Shown here: positions 18,459-29,632 of the stretch, piece after piece | Layout: each line of letters starts with the position of its first letter | How positions within the stretch are numbered: the first letter of the stretch is position 1 | Source: Pseudomonas benzenivorans | Lineage (GTDB): Bacteria > Pseudomonadota > Gammaproteobacteria > Pseudomonadales > Pseudomonadaceae | DNA: 64,000 bases | Assembly (NCBI RefSeq): GCF_033547155.1 | Contig: NZ_CP137892.1 | Coordinates: 558,001-622,000, forward strand | Direction of reading: 5' to 3' | Translations under genes and position numbers: made by a program | Notes under the pieces: model-generated | The model's database searches: none | What the model was told of the DNA's origin: nothing | What the model saw: only the letters and a program-made list of their open reading frames with translations

Positions 18459-20360
18459 TTAGCCCAGGCCGCTCGGTATGTTCAGCACGTCCAGCTGCAG
18501 GCGGGCGCTGCTGCTCAGCTCGCCGTCTTCGCCGCACACCGCCGAGCCCGAGCGGCCACGGGCCTTGACCTTGTAGAGCATTTCGTCGGCGGCCTTGTAC
18601 AGGCTGGTGAAGGTGCTGGCGTGCTGTGGATAGAGCGCCCCGCCGATGCTGATGGTCACGTTCAGGGGCGCGGCGCCATACAGTACCGGCTGCGCCAGGG
18701 CCACCAGCAGGCGCCCGGCGATCTCCCGGGCATGCAGCTCGGCATCCGGGCCGCAGATCAGGACGGCAAATTCATCGCCGCCCAGGCGCGCCACGGTATC
18801 GCCTGCGCGCACCTGTTCACGCAGGCGCTGGGCGATGATCTGCAGCATCAGATCACCGGCGTCGTGGCCGAACCTGTCGTTGATCGGCTTGAAGTGGTCG
18901 AGGTCGATCAGCAGCAGGGCTACGGCCTCCCCATGGCGCTCGGCGCTGGCCAGGGCCGAGCCGGTGCGCTCGACCAGATAGCGGCGATTGGGCAGCTCGG
19001 TCAGCGGGTCGTGGAAGGCGGCATGCTGCAACTCCTGCTCCCGTAGCTGCAGGCGCGCGTTGGCCGCCGCCAGTTCGGCGGTGCGGCGCGCCACGGCGCT
19101 CTGCAGTTCGTCCGCATTGGCCTGGGCCAGCGCCAGGCGGGCGGTCTTCTCGCGGTCCGCCTGGCGCAGGGCCACGTTTTTTTCCCGCTTGAGCAACTGG
19201 ATGCGATAGGCCAGGGCGAAGGAGAACAGGATGGACTCGGCGGCGACCGCCAGGGGAAAGACGTAGGCGTTGAGCGCCGAGGGCTGCAGCACGCCGGTGG
19301 CGCGCAGCAGCAGGATGCCGATGCTGCCGAGCACCAGGCCGTAACCGCAGAGGTACAGCAGGGCGGGGAAGAAGCCCTGGCGCCAGCGGATCAGGGCGCT
19401 GCCGAGCGCCGCGGGGATGCTGGTCAGCGACAGCAGGGCGATGATCCAGGCCGCCGGGCCGCGCAGGCCGAGGGCGGTCAGGGCGATGGCCGCGACATAG
19501 ACCAGGCAGGCCATGCTCAGCAGCCAGTGGGCCCAGGGCACATGGCGCCGGGTCTGCAGCAGGGTCTGGGTGAAACGGCTGGCGCACAGGCCCCAGAGGG
19601 AGGGCAGGGTGATGCGGTCCAGCCAGAATGGTACGGCCTGGCCGGGCCACAGGTACTGAGCGCCGTGGCCGGTCATGCTGAGGATGAACACCAGGGCGAA
19701 GCCGGTGGTCAGCACGTACCAGAAGTAGGCGCTGTCGCGCAGGCTGAAGAGGATGAACAGGTTGTACAGCAGCAGGGCCAGGATCACCCCGTAGATCAGG
19801 CCCAGGCCGAGGTTCTCCCGGGCGGCGACGCGGTCGAGCTCCGCCACTTGCCAGACGCGCAGGGGAAAGGAGTTGCCGGCCGGGTCGTAGGTGCGCAGGT
19901 AGAGGGTCAGCGGCTGTTCGCTCACCGGCGGCAGGCGGAACAGCGCGCGTCGGTAGGGGTGGTCGCGCCCGGCGGCGAAGCTCGCCCGTTCGCCCGCTTG
20001 ACGTCCATGCCAGCCGCCCTGGCCGTCGGGGAGAAACAGCTGCAGGTCCAGCAGGGTCACCGCGCCGACTTCCAGCCACCAGTGATGCGGCGCATCGTGG
20101 CTGCGCATCAGCTCCAGCTTGATCCACCAGGGGTTGCGGCTCTGGCCGACGCTGGCGCGGCCGTCGGCGGGGCGAAAGCGGGTCTGTACGGCGGGGTCGG
20201 CCATGTCGCCGATGCTCAGCTGGGCACCGGTATCCTCCAGTAGTTCGACATGCCGGTTGAGTGAGGCGCCGCTGCTGTCGCTGCCCAGCACCATGGGTGA
20301 AGCCCAGGCGCCGCCGGCCACGGCCAGCAGCAGGATGAATGAGGAGATCAACTGCCGCAC
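18459..20360 (-). CDS. nicD: 7TMR-DISM diguanylate cyclase (NicD-like)
   Basis: This is a membrane diguanylate cyclase that would make c-di-GMP from two GTP. The 633-residue protein has a signal peptide ([20 protein letters not shown]), a periplasmic DISMED2-type domain (about 30-165), seven transmembrane helices (about 175-380), a coiled coil (about 385-450) and a GGDEF domain. The active motif GGDEF is at 527-531 and an RAGD inhibitory site at 518-521, so it should be active and product-inhibited. The GTG at 20360 with an ACAGGGGG site fits the signal peptide; an upstream ATG (20477) would bury it. Position next to ygiQ and near dnaB matches P. aeruginosa NicD (PA4929), a nutrient-induced dispersion cyclase; orthology is inferred. 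Confidence 0.85.
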   Translation of the reverse strand: MRQLISSFILLLAVAGGAWASPMVLGSDSSGASLNRHVELLEDTGAQLSIGDMADPAVQTRFRPADGRASVGQSRNPWWIKLELMRSHDAPHHWWLEVGAVTLLDLQLFLPDGQGGWHGRQAGERASFAAGRDHPYRRALFRLPPVSEQPLTLYLRTYDPAGNSFPLRVWQVAELDRVAARENLGLGLIYGVILALLLYNLFILFSLRDSAYFWYVLTTGFALVFILSMTGHGAQYLWPGQAVPFWLDRITLPSLWGLCASRFTQTLLQTRRHVPWAHWLLSMACLVYVAAIALTALGLRGPAAWIIALLSLTSIPAALGSALIRWRQGFFPALLYLCGYGLVLGSIGILLLRATGVLQPSALNAYVFPLAVAAESILFSFALAYRIQLLKREKNVALRQADREKTARLALAQANADELQSAVARRTAELAAANARLQLREQELQHAAFHDPLTELPNRRYLVERTGSALASAERHGEAVALLLIDLDHFKPINDRFGHDAGDLMLQIIAQRLREQVRAGDTVARLGGDEFAVLICGPDAELHAREIAGRLLVALAQPVLYGAAPLNVTISIGGALYPQHASTFTSLYKAADEMLYKVKARGRSGSAVCGEDGELSSSARLQLDVLNIPSGLG

Positions 20361-20558
20361 CGCAAACCCCCTGTCCCGGCTCAGGTTGCGCCGGTGTCTT
20401 TTGGCCGCAGTATAGCCGTAAGCCATTGGCGCAAGCATGCAGAGGGTGGGCGGTGGGCCGCATGGGGGCATCGGCAAAACCCAGTGCGATCGTCGGGTTT
20501 GATCAAAATTTGTGCTATATTCCGCGGCCGATCAAACCCGCACTCCTCGGTCATCACC

Positions 20559-22865
<2,307 letters not shown>

Positions 22866-22873
22866 TCGCCCGT

Positions 22874-22912
22874 GCAACAAAAACGCCAGCTGAGTGCTGG
22901 CGTTTTTGTTGC
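22874..22912. terminator. Bidirectional terminator between ygiQ and the yegD-like gene
   Basis: The near-perfect palindrome GCAACAAAAACGCCAGC / GCTGGCGTTTTTGTTGC with a TGAGT loop has A/T runs on both flanks and sits between convergent genes, so it can terminate transcription from both sides. Confidence 0.92.
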
Positions 22913-22927
22913 GGCCTGGGTCGCTGT

Positions 22928-24193
22928 TCAGCCGTAACGCTTGTGCGCCTCGATGGCCAGGCCGCTGCCGATGCTGCCGAAGTTGTTGCCTTCCACGTGG
23001 CGGGCATTGGGCAGCAGCGCCGCCACGCCCTGGCGCAGCGCCGGGATGCCGCTGGAGCCGCCGGTGAAGAACACCGTATCGACCCGCTCGACGCCGACCC
23101 CGGCGCTTGCCAGCAACTGCCCGACGCTGGCGCGGATGCGCTGCAGCAGCGGCTCGATGGCGCCTTCGAAGCGTTCGCGGCTCAGCTCGGCGAGCAGCCC
23201 CGGTTCGATGCGGCGCAGGTCGATGGGGCGCGCCTCCTGTTCGGTCAGGGCGATCTTGCTGTCCTCCACCTGCATCGCCAGCCAGTGTCCGGCGCGCTGC
23301 TCGATCAGGCTGAACAGGCGGTCGATGCCGGTCGGGTCGAGGATGTCGTAGCGCATGCTCTGCAGCTGGCGCTGCGACTGCGCCGAATAGACGGCATTGA
23401 TGGTATGCCAGGTGGCCAGGTTAAGGTGGTGGCTGGTGGGCATGGGGGCGTCGCTCTTCATCCGGCTGCCGTAGCCGAACAGCGGCATCACCCCGGCCAG
23501 GGACAGCTGCTTGTCGAAGTCGGTACCGCCGACGTGCACGCCGCCGGTGGCGAGGATGTCCTCATGACGGTCGGCGACGGCACGGCGCTCGGGGGACAGA
23601 CGCACCAGGGAGAAGTCCGAGGTGCCGCCGCCGATGTCGACGATCAACACCAGCTCCTCGCGGTCGATGCCCGACTCGTAGTCGAAGGCCGCGGCGATCG
23701 GCTCGTACTGGAAGGACACCTCCTTGAAACCGAGCGTGCGGGCCACCGCCACCAGGGTGTCCTGTGCCTCCTGGTCGGCTGCCGGGTCGTCGTCGACGAA
23801 GAACACCGGGCGGCCCAGCACCACCTCCTCGAACGGCCGCTGGGCCACGGCCTCGGCGCGCTGCTTGAGCTGGCCGATGAACAGACCGAGCAGTTCCTTG
23901 AACGGCAGGGCGCTGCCCAGCACCGTGGTCTCGCTCTTGAGCAGCTTGGAGCCCAGCAGGCTCTTGAGCGAACGCATCAGGCGGCCCTCGTAGCCCTCCA
24001 GGTATTCGTGCAGGGCCTGGCGGCCGTACACCGGGCGGCGTTCCTCGAAATTGAAGAACAGCACCGAGGGCAGGGTGATCTTGCCGTCTTCCAGGGCGAT
24101 CAGGCGGTCGGCGCCGGGGCGCTGCCAGCCGACGGTGGAGTTGGAGGTGCCGAAGTCGATGCCGCAGGCGCGGGCGGGGGTGGAGAAAGACAT
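22928..24193 (-). CDS. Hsp70-family chaperone-like protein (YegD type)
   Basis: The 421-residue protein has the actin/Hsp70 ATPase fold without a peptide-binding domain, as in E. coli YegD. Motifs: phosphate-1 GIDFGTSNSTVGW (about 10-22), phosphate-2 VDIGGGTSDFSLV (about 190-202) and the adenosine loop FFTGGSSGIPALRQGV near the C terminus. The substrate and partners are unknown; no DnaJ or GrpE gene lies nearby. The ATG at 24193 (MSFSTPARACGID) is chosen because the ATPase fold starts directly after it. Confidence 0.9.
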   Translation of the reverse strand: MSFSTPARACGIDFGTSNSTVGWQRPGADRLIALEDGKITLPSVLFFNFEERRPVYGRQALHEYLEGYEGRLMRSLKSLLGSKLLKSETTVLGSALPFKELLGLFIGQLKQRAEAVAQRPFEEVVLGRPVFFVDDDPAADQEAQDTLVAVARTLGFKEVSFQYEPIAAAFDYESGIDREELVLIVDIGGGTSDFSLVRLSPERRAVADRHEDILATGGVHVGGTDFDKQLSLAGVMPLFGYGSRMKSDAPMPTSHHLNLATWHTINAVYSAQSQRQLQSMRYDILDPTGIDRLFSLIEQRAGHWLAMQVEDSKIALTEQEARPIDLRRIEPGLLAELSRERFEGAIEPLLQRIRASVGQLLASAGVGVERVDTVFFTGGSSGIPALRQGVAALLPNARHVEGNNFGSIGSGLAIEAHKRYG

Positions 24194-24295
24194 GCTGCGC
24201 GCTGTTCCAAAAAAACGGCCGCGCATTCTATGCGAGACGCCGGGCGATTGCTGCCCCGATCAGCGTGGCGGGCGACGGGTGACGGCCGCCGTCGT

Positions 24296-24733
24296 TCAGC
24301 TCCAGCCCAGGGTCAGGGCCGCCAGCACCAGGTAGCGGCCGGTCTTGGCCAGGCTGACGATCAACAGGAAGCGCCAGAGCGGCTCGCGCATGATGCCTGC
24401 GGCCAGGGTCAGGGGATCGCCGATAAAGGGCGCCCAGCTGAGCAGCAGCGACCAGTAGCCGTAGTGGCCGTACCAGCCCTGGGCGCGATTCAGCTGGCGC
24501 TCGCTCAGGGGAAACCAGCGTTTGTGACGAAAGTGTTCCAGGTAGCGGCCGAGCAGCCAGTTGATCAGCGCGCCGAGCACATTGCCGACGCTGGCCACGG
24601 CCAGCAGCGCCCAGACCGGGTAGGCGTCGCTGAGCAGCAGGCCCGCCAGCACGGCCTCGGACTGCAGGGGCAGCAGGGTGGCGGCGCCCAGTGCGGCGAG
24701 AAACAGGCCGAAATAGGCCGAGAGGGTCAGCAT
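24296..24733 (-). CDS. YqaA-family (SNARE-associated/DedA-like) membrane protein
   Basis: The 145-residue protein has several hydrophobic helices (about 3-22, 40-60, 95-115, 125-142) and the GNVLGALINWLLGRYLEHF segment characteristic of YqaA proteins, small relatives of the DedA superfamily implicated in membrane lipid homeostasis. The function of this member is unknown. It follows the VC0807-like membrane protein gene by 55 bases on the same strand and may be co-transcribed. Confidence 0.88.
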   Translation of the reverse strand: MLTLSAYFGLFLAALGAATLLPLQSEAVLAGLLLSDAYPVWALLAVASVGNVLGALINWLLGRYLEHFRHKRWFPLSERQLNRAQGWYGHYGYWSLLLSWAPFIGDPLTLAAGIMREPLWRFLLIVSLAKTGRYLVLAALTLGWS

Positions 24734-24788
24734 GCGGGGCGGGGCGGAGACGGGCGCGCCAGCCTGGGCGACGCGCTCCCGGACGGGC

Positions 24789-25517
24789 TCAGGACTGCGG
24801 TTCCTGGCCGGCGTGGGCCATGATCTCTTCCAGCTTGAGGCCGGTGAGGCCGTGGATGGTGCGCCACAGGTAGTAGAAGATGGCCATCAGCATGATCATC
24901 GAGGGGATGGCGATCATCGGGTAGCTGAGCAGGTTCATGCGCCCCAGTTCGGCGTTGAAGGCCTCGCTGCCGGCCGGGCTGATCACTATCCACTTGGCCA
25001 GGACGTAGTTCATCGCCGAGGAGAAGAAGAAGGTGCCGCTCAGCCAGTAGGTGGCACGCAGCAGGCGGGCTTCGAAGGCCGCGGTGTGCCCGCCCTGCTC
25101 CAGGCGGTCGTGGATCTTGTCGACGTCCAGCACCGATTTGTTGAGCAGCATGGTGCGGATCAGCGGGTAGCGCGTGTGGGTGGAGACCAGCACGGCGATG
25201 CCGATCAGCCCGGGCACCGCGGCCTCCTTGATCGCCAGCCACTGGTTGTCCAGCTTGAGCAGGCCGATGCCGCCGGTGAGCAGCACGCTGATCAGGCCGA
25301 GCAGGGCGATGAAGTTGAACTTGCGGTACTTGACCAACTCGAACAGGCCCCAGCCGAGGGGAAACGCCAGGGCCAGCACCAGGGCGCCGTCGGCGCCGAG
25401 CCTAGCCTCGCCGCTGAGCTTCATCAGGATCAGCGAAGGAATCAGAAGGCTGATGAGCAGGTCGACCAGCGGGCGGGGTTTGTGCGCGGCGGGGGCGGCG
25501 GGCGTGGTGTCGGTCAT
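24789..25517 (-). CDS. Conserved multi-pass membrane protein, VC0807-like
   Basis: The 242-residue protein has five to six predicted membrane helices (about 20-40, 45-62, 70-90, 95-115, 160-185 and 205-225). Its segments, such as LINLLISLLIPSLILM-like PRPLVDLLISLLIPSLIL and the LLRATYWLSGTFFFSSAMNY region, resemble the VC0807 family of uncharacterised inner-membrane proteins. The family assignment is from memory and is moderate. The ATG at 25517 (MTDTTPAAPAAH) is chosen over 25694, whose extra 59 residues are polar and unlike a membrane protein start. The C terminus ends in a short acidic amphipathic tail. Confidence 0.75.
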   Translation of the reverse strand: MTDTTPAAPAAHKPRPLVDLLISLLIPSLILMKLSGEARLGADGALVLALAFPLGWGLFELVKYRKFNFIALLGLISVLLTGGIGLLKLDNQWLAIKEAAVPGLIGIAVLVSTHTRYPLIRTMLLNKSVLDVDKIHDRLEQGGHTAAFEARLLRATYWLSGTFFFSSAMNYVLAKWIVISPAGSEAFNAELGRMNLLSYPMIAIPSMIMLMAIFYYLWRTIHGLTGLKLEEIMAHAGQEPQS

Positions 25518-25709
25518 GTCTCGTTCGAAAACTAGGTATGAGCGGCGATGATCGCCTGCCTGGGCCGCGGCCGCCAGTCCGATTGTCGGTTGGACTGTGA
25601 CAAGTTTGTGCAGAGTGGCGCTAAGGCGGGCTCGACTGCCGCGCCGCGGCGGTAATCCGGCGCAGAATGGCCGTGCGACCTCTGGCCTCGTCAAGGCTTT
25701 GATACTAAG

Positions 25710-25719
25710 GTGATATCAC
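25710..25719. promoter_or_regulatory. Palindrome GTGATATCAC upstream of the sugar-binding-protein gene
   Basis: A perfect 10-bp palindrome lies 40 bases upstream of the ATG at 25760, flanked by a wider inverted pair ACTAA (25704-25708) / TTAGT (25728-25732). It is a possible operator within the 242-base divergent intergenic region 25518-25759. No other recognisable element was seen in that stretch. Confidence 0.35.
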
Positions 25720-25759
25720 TCGCGGTATTAGTGGCCGTTGCGGCCGCAGGAGTCCGATC

Positions 25760-26707
25760 ATGCAGTCCTTCCTGACTGTTCAGCGGCTCGCCCTGCTCTG
25801 TGCTTTAGGCGCGGTGTTGGCGCAGCCGATTGCGGCAAAGGATTGCATCGGCATGGTGCCGGCCGGCACCCAGGTTTTCTGGCGGCAGGTGGAAGCCGGT
25901 GCCCGGCAGGCGGCGCTGGACGCGGATATAGAGCTCCATCTGCGCGGTCCTCGTCGGGAGGGCAGCGTGGCGACGCAGCTGCAGTTGATCGACAAGGTGC
26001 TGGAGCCGGGCTGCAAGGCCTTGATCATCGCCCCGGCCGGACCCCAGATCAACGCCAAGGCCAGCGAGCTCAAGGATCAGGGGGTGCTGACCTTCTATAT
26101 CGACCGCGATGTCGGCGGCCGCGACGTACAGGCGTTGATCGCCACGAACAACTACCGGGCCGGCCAGGCGGCGGGGCGCTATGTCGCGCGGCGCCTGGGC
26201 AGCCAGGGGCGCGTGGGCATGATCCGCATGACCCCGGAGATCGCCTCGACCAGCGCCCGGCAACGGGGCTTCATCCAGGCGGTGGAGGCGGCAGGCTTGC
26301 GCATCGTCTTCGACCGGCCCCTCGGCGACCCTCCCCATGCGACCTTGGAGGCCTTGCGGGAGCAGCTACCGCGGCTCGATGCCCTGTTCACCCCCAACGG
26401 CTCCTCGACCCGCCAGGTCTATGCCGCGCTGCTGCGCATGCAGGTTGCGGGGCAGGTGCTGCATCTGGGTTTCGATGCCGATCCGCTGCTGCTCGAGGCC
26501 CTCGGTGCCGGCGGGATCGAGGCGCTGATGGTCCAGCAACCCTACCGCATGGGCTACCAGAGCGTGCTGCTGGCCCAGCGTGCCTTGCGCGAGCGGCTGT
26601 TGCAGACGCAGCGGCGCGAGTTCGAGCTGGAGGCCGTGTTGGTGACGCGGGAGAACCTCGGCAGTCCTCCGGTCCAGGCCCTGCTGGCCCCGCTCATGCT
26701 CCCCTGA
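25760..26707 (+). CDS. Orphan periplasmic sugar-type substrate-binding protein
   Basis: The 315-residue protein has a signal peptide (about 1-26, ending QPIAAKD) and a Peripla_BP_4 / ribose-binding-protein-like fold. Typical segments are VEAGARQAALDADIEL, LIIAPAGPQINAKASELKDQGV, NNYRAGQAAGRYVA and VQQPYRMGYQSVLLAQRAL. It would bind a sugar or related ligand in the periplasm. No ABC permease or ATPase genes are adjacent, so it may deliver ligand to a remote transporter or act as a sensor input. The transcription unit seems to contain this gene alone, with a palindrome just upstream. Confidence 0.87.
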   Translation: MQSFLTVQRLALLCALGAVLAQPIAAKDCIGMVPAGTQVFWRQVEAGARQAALDADIELHLRGPRREGSVATQLQLIDKVLEPGCKALIIAPAGPQINAKASELKDQGVLTFYIDRDVGGRDVQALIATNNYRAGQAAGRYVARRLGSQGRVGMIRMTPEIASTSARQRGFIQAVEAAGLRIVFDRPLGDPPHATLEALREQLPRLDALFTPNGSSTRQVYAALLRMQVAGQVLHLGFDADPLLLEALGAGGIEALMVQQPYRMGYQSVLLAQRALRERLLQTQRREFELEAVLVTRENLGSPPVQALLAPLMLP

Positions 26708-26783
26708 GTCGGCGCGGCCGCGACGCGCGTCGGCGAATCGATGGCCTGCGCTTGTAAAACCGTGGCCGGCCGTGCATACCTAA

Positions 26784-26793
26784 CGAATATTCG
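26784..26793. promoter_or_regulatory. Palindrome CGAATATTCG upstream of the DksA-like gene
   Basis: A perfect 10-bp palindrome inside a longer near-palindrome (CTAA at 26780-26783, TTAG at 26795-26798) lies about 20 bases before the ATG of the DksA-like gene, over its likely -10/transcription start region. It is a candidate repressor site. Confidence 0.4.
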
Positions 26794-26814
26794 ATTAGCG
26801 CTTGAGAGGTGGCT

Positions 26815-27081
26815 ATGGCCGGTGGCTGGGCAAGTGACGGGGCGGTGCAGGAACAGATCGACAGCAGCATCGAGGACGCCATCGCCCGCGCCCGCAGTCA
26901 GCTGCCCAGGGGCGAAAGCCTGAGCCGTTGCGAGGAGTGTGACGGGAGCATTCCCGAGGCGCGGCGCCAGGCCATCCCCGGGGTGCGTCTATGCGTGGCC
27001 TGTCAGTCCGAGCAGGACAAGCAACGACAGGCCGGCGCTGGCTATAACCGTCGCGGCAGCAAGGACAGCCAGCTGCGCTGA
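26815..27081 (+). CDS. TraR/DksA-type C4 zinc-finger protein
   Basis: The 88-residue protein belongs to the short DksA/TraR group (E. coli YbiI-like). It has a helical N terminus with an IEDAIARARSQLP segment, then a four-cysteine zinc finger CEECDGSIPEARRQAIPG...CVAC (C-X2-C-X17-C-X2-C), then a basic tail. It lacks the long coiled coil that full-length DksA inserts into the RNA polymerase secondary channel. The start ATG at 26815 follows a GAGAGG site; a GTG two codons upstream is less well placed. The role is unknown; binding to RNA polymerase is only inferred from the family. Confidence 0.9.
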   Translation: MAGGWASDGAVQEQIDSSIEDAIARARSQLPRGESLSRCEECDGSIPEARRQAIPGVRLCVACQSEQDKQRQAGAGYNRRGSKDSQLR

Positions 27082-27172
27082 ACCTGAGCTGGTGGAAGAG
27101 CTCCTGGGGCTAGCACCCGCCACGCCCTGCCTGTTGGAGTGAATAGTACCGCAGTATCGAGGAGCGACAGGG

Positions 27173-27916
27173 ATGGGCACTCGCCTGGTGGTTGCGCTGC
27201 TCTGCTGGCTAGCCGCCGGACAGGCGCTGGCCGCCGAGCCCATTAGGGTGGCCTGGCGCGACAAGGCGCCTTACCACTATTGGGAGAATGGCCGTGCTCA
27301 GGGTTTTCTGTTGCAGCGTGCCCGGCGTCTCTTTGCCGCGGCCGAGGTGCCGGCGGTCTTCGTCGAACGGCCATCCAAGAGGATCTGGCGGGACTTCCAG
27401 CGGGGCAAGCAAGGTTTCTGCTCGATAGGCTGGTACCGCTTGCCGGAGCGGGAGCGGCTCGCCCAGTTCAGCCTGCCTTTCCATGTCGACCCGCCGCACA
27501 CGCTGCTGGCCCGCGCCGAGACGCTCCCGGCGATCCGGGCGCATGCCAGCTTCGCGTCCCTGCTGGGCGATCCGGACATCAGCCTCGGCGTGGTGGATGG
27601 GGTGTCCTACGGGCCCGAGTTGGACGCGTTGATCGCGGGCAGCGCCAATCGGGTCGTGCGCGTCACCCTGCCGCCGGCCGGTCTGATGCAGATGGTGGCG
27701 GCCGGGCGCGTGGACTATATGCTGGCCGATCAGGCCGACTGGCAGTATCTACGCAGGCGGGACGATGGCCTGAGCGGGCTCGCCGAATATCACTTTCACG
27801 ACATGCCGCCGGGGCTCGAGCGCTATATCCTGTGCAGCAAGGATGTGTCGACCCAGGTGATGGGGCGCCTCAACCGGGCCATCGCGGCCTTGTCGGCACA
27901 GGGAGGCGGGCAGTGA
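27173..27916 (+). CDS. SBP_bac_3-type periplasmic binding protein, copy 1
   Basis: The 247-residue protein has a signal peptide (about 1-20, ending QALA) and a type II periplasmic-binding fold of the polar amino-acid (SBP_bac_3) group. It begins PIRVAWRDKAPYHYWENGRAQGF and includes the SIGWYRLPERERLAQFS segment typical of this group. No transporter genes are adjacent. A second binding-fold gene follows about 130 bases later on the same strand, suggesting an operon or a diverged duplication. Many pseudomonad proteins of this type act as orphan sensors or have no known function. It starts with an ATG after GAGGAGCGACAGGG. Confidence 0.85.
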   Translation: MGTRLVVALLCWLAAGQALAAEPIRVAWRDKAPYHYWENGRAQGFLLQRARRLFAAAEVPAVFVERPSKRIWRDFQRGKQGFCSIGWYRLPERERLAQFSLPFHVDPPHTLLARAETLPAIRAHASFASLLGDPDISLGVVDGVSYGPELDALIAGSANRVVRVTLPPAGLMQMVAAGRVDYMLADQADWQYLRRRDDGLSGLAEYHFHDMPPGLERYILCSKDVSTQVMGRLNRAIAALSAQGGGQ

Positions 27917-28047
27917 CGGGGGCGGGCGAAGTGTTGCGACGGCGGAGTGGTGCGGCTTGCCGATATTTTACCACTGGCAGGCAGACGGCCTGCGGCGTCC
28001 GCCTTCGTCCGGCGAGGCCGGTGAGGGCGAACAGAGGAGTGCAGTTT

Positions 28048-28839
28048 GTGTTCGGGATGCGGGGGGCGTGGATAGGGCTGAGGCGCGTGCTGTTCGCGGC
28101 GGGCTTGGCGCTGCTCGGCAGCCTGCCGGGCCATGGGCAGGAGCTGACGCTCTACACCGAGGAGAATCCACCGCTCAATTTCAGTCGGGATGACCAGCTC
28201 ACCGGCTTTTCCACGGAAATCATCCGGACCCTGTCGGTGCGTACCGGCGACCCGGTGCGAATCGAGTTGGGGCCCTGGACCCGTGGCTATGCCAAGGCGC
28301 AGAGCGAGGCGAATGCCGGTGTCTTTACCACGGCGCGCATCCCGGTTCGTGAGGCGGCCTTCCAGTGGGTCGGGCCGTTGACCCAGACCCTCACGCGCTT
28401 CTATGTCCGCAAGGGCTCCGCCCTGCGCATCACCAGCCTGGAGGCCGCCCGCGCGCAGCGGCTGGTCTTGCCCCGGCAGTGGTACAGCTACGAGTACCTG
28501 CAAGGGCAGGGCTTCGACAACCTCTACACGGTGACGTCGGCCGAGACGATGATGCAGATGTTCCGCCAGGGGCGCGCCGATGTGTTGGCGGCCAGCGATA
28601 TCGCCTTGCCGGGCCTGCTCAGCATGGTGGGCATGAGCCCGGATGAGGTCGAGGCGCAGTTCGTCTTTCTGCGTCATGAGTCCTATCTGGCGTTATCCCC
28701 GCAGACGGACCCCGCGGTGGTCCGGCGTTGGCAGGCGGCCCTCGACGGGCTCAAGCGCGATGGCGGCTTCGCCATGTCCTACAGGCGTTGGTTCGCCAGC
28801 CCGAGCGTTCCGCCGCGCTTGCTGGAGGTCGCGCCTTAG
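28048..28839 (+). CDS. SBP_bac_3-type periplasmic binding protein, copy 2
   Basis: The 263-residue protein has a signal peptide (about 1-30) followed by LTLYTEENPPLNFSRDDQLTGFSTEI, the classic opening of amino-acid-type binding proteins. It contains ARIPVREAAFQWVGPL and ends at a YRRWFASPSVP segment. The GTG at 28048 is preferred because a GAGGAG site (28034-28039) stands eight bases before it; the ATG at 28057 is the alternative. It is more divergent from copy 1 than a recent duplicate would be. No permease or ATPase gene is nearby. Confidence 0.83.
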   Translation: MFGMRGAWIGLRRVLFAAGLALLGSLPGHGQELTLYTEENPPLNFSRDDQLTGFSTEIIRTLSVRTGDPVRIELGPWTRGYAKAQSEANAGVFTTARIPVREAAFQWVGPLTQTLTRFYVRKGSALRITSLEAARAQRLVLPRQWYSYEYLQGQGFDNLYTVTSAETMMQMFRQGRADVLAASDIALPGLLSMVGMSPDEVEAQFVFLRHESYLALSPQTDPAVVRRWQAALDGLKRDGGFAMSYRRWFASPSVPPRLLEVAP

Positions 28840-28902
28840 CGGCCGCAGCCCCGTGGCCCACGCCGTGGCCCGGTTTGCGGCGCTGACTCGGCGATCCGGG
28901 GA

Positions 28903-29436
28903 TCACCGCGTGTCGGCGGCTGGCGGCTCCGTGCCGGGGTCGAGGATCAGTTGCATGAAGGTCAGGTCGAGCCAGCGGCCGAACTTGCAGCCCACCTGGG
29001 GCATCTGTCCGGTGGTGATGAAGCCCAGGCGCTCATGCAGGCGGATCGAGGCGCCATTGCCGCTCTCGATGGCCGCGACCATCACGTGCTTGCCGCAGGC
29101 CCGGGCGCGCTCGATCAGCTCCCGCAGCAGCGCCGGCCCCAGGCCCTGGCCGCGCTGTTCGCTGCGCACATAGACCGAATGCTCGACACTGTGGCGAAAG
29201 CCCTCGAACGGCCGCCAGTCGCCGAAGGCGGCATAGCCGAGCACGCCATCGTCACTGTCCACGGCCACCAGGACCGGGTAGCCCTGCTGCGCGCGAGCGT
29301 CGAACCAGGCCTGGCGGTTGGCCAGGTCGACCGGGCTGTCGTTCCAGATCGCCGTGGTGTGGCATACGGCATCGTTGTAGATGGCCAGGATGGCGGGCAG
29401 GTCGTCGGCTCTGGCATCGCGAATGGTAGGCGGCAT
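28903..29436 (-). CDS. GNAT N-acetyltransferase (phosphinothricin/methionine sulfoximine acetyltransferase-like)
   Basis: The 177-residue protein matches the Pat/MddA group of GNAT enzymes, which acetylate methionine sulfoximine, methionine sulfone or phosphinothricin with acetyl-CoA. It begins IRDARADDLPAILAIYNDAV, has the acetyl-CoA loop RSEQRGQGLGPALL (Q/RxxGxG/A motif) and ends HERLGFITTGQMPQVGCKFGRWLDL, typical of this subfamily. The ATG at 29436 is preceded by a purine-rich GAGGTAAAC stretch. It is convergent with the binding-protein gene. The precise substrate is inferred from family likeness only. Confidence 0.88.
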   Translation of the reverse strand: MPPTIRDARADDLPAILAIYNDAVCHTTAIWNDSPVDLANRQAWFDARAQQGYPVLVAVDSDDGVLGYAAFGDWRPFEGFRHSVEHSVYVRSEQRGQGLGPALLRELIERARACGKHVMVAAIESGNGASIRLHERLGFITTGQMPQVGCKFGRWLDLTFMQLILDPGTEPPAADTR

Positions 29437-29632
29437 GTTTACCTCTGGCGGCCGGACTGCTGCATGGCCAGCAGTCCGGTGGTGTCGGCAAGGGGGCGTT
29501 GCAGTTGTGGCGTCTGGCGCGGCGGTGGCCGTTCGTGGCCTCCCTGCCAGGCCTTGTTCCGGGCGGGCGGTTGGGGTGGTGGTCGGTGCCCTGCCCGCCG
29601 GTGCGTCTGTCAGTCGACGGCCAGGCAGCGAA

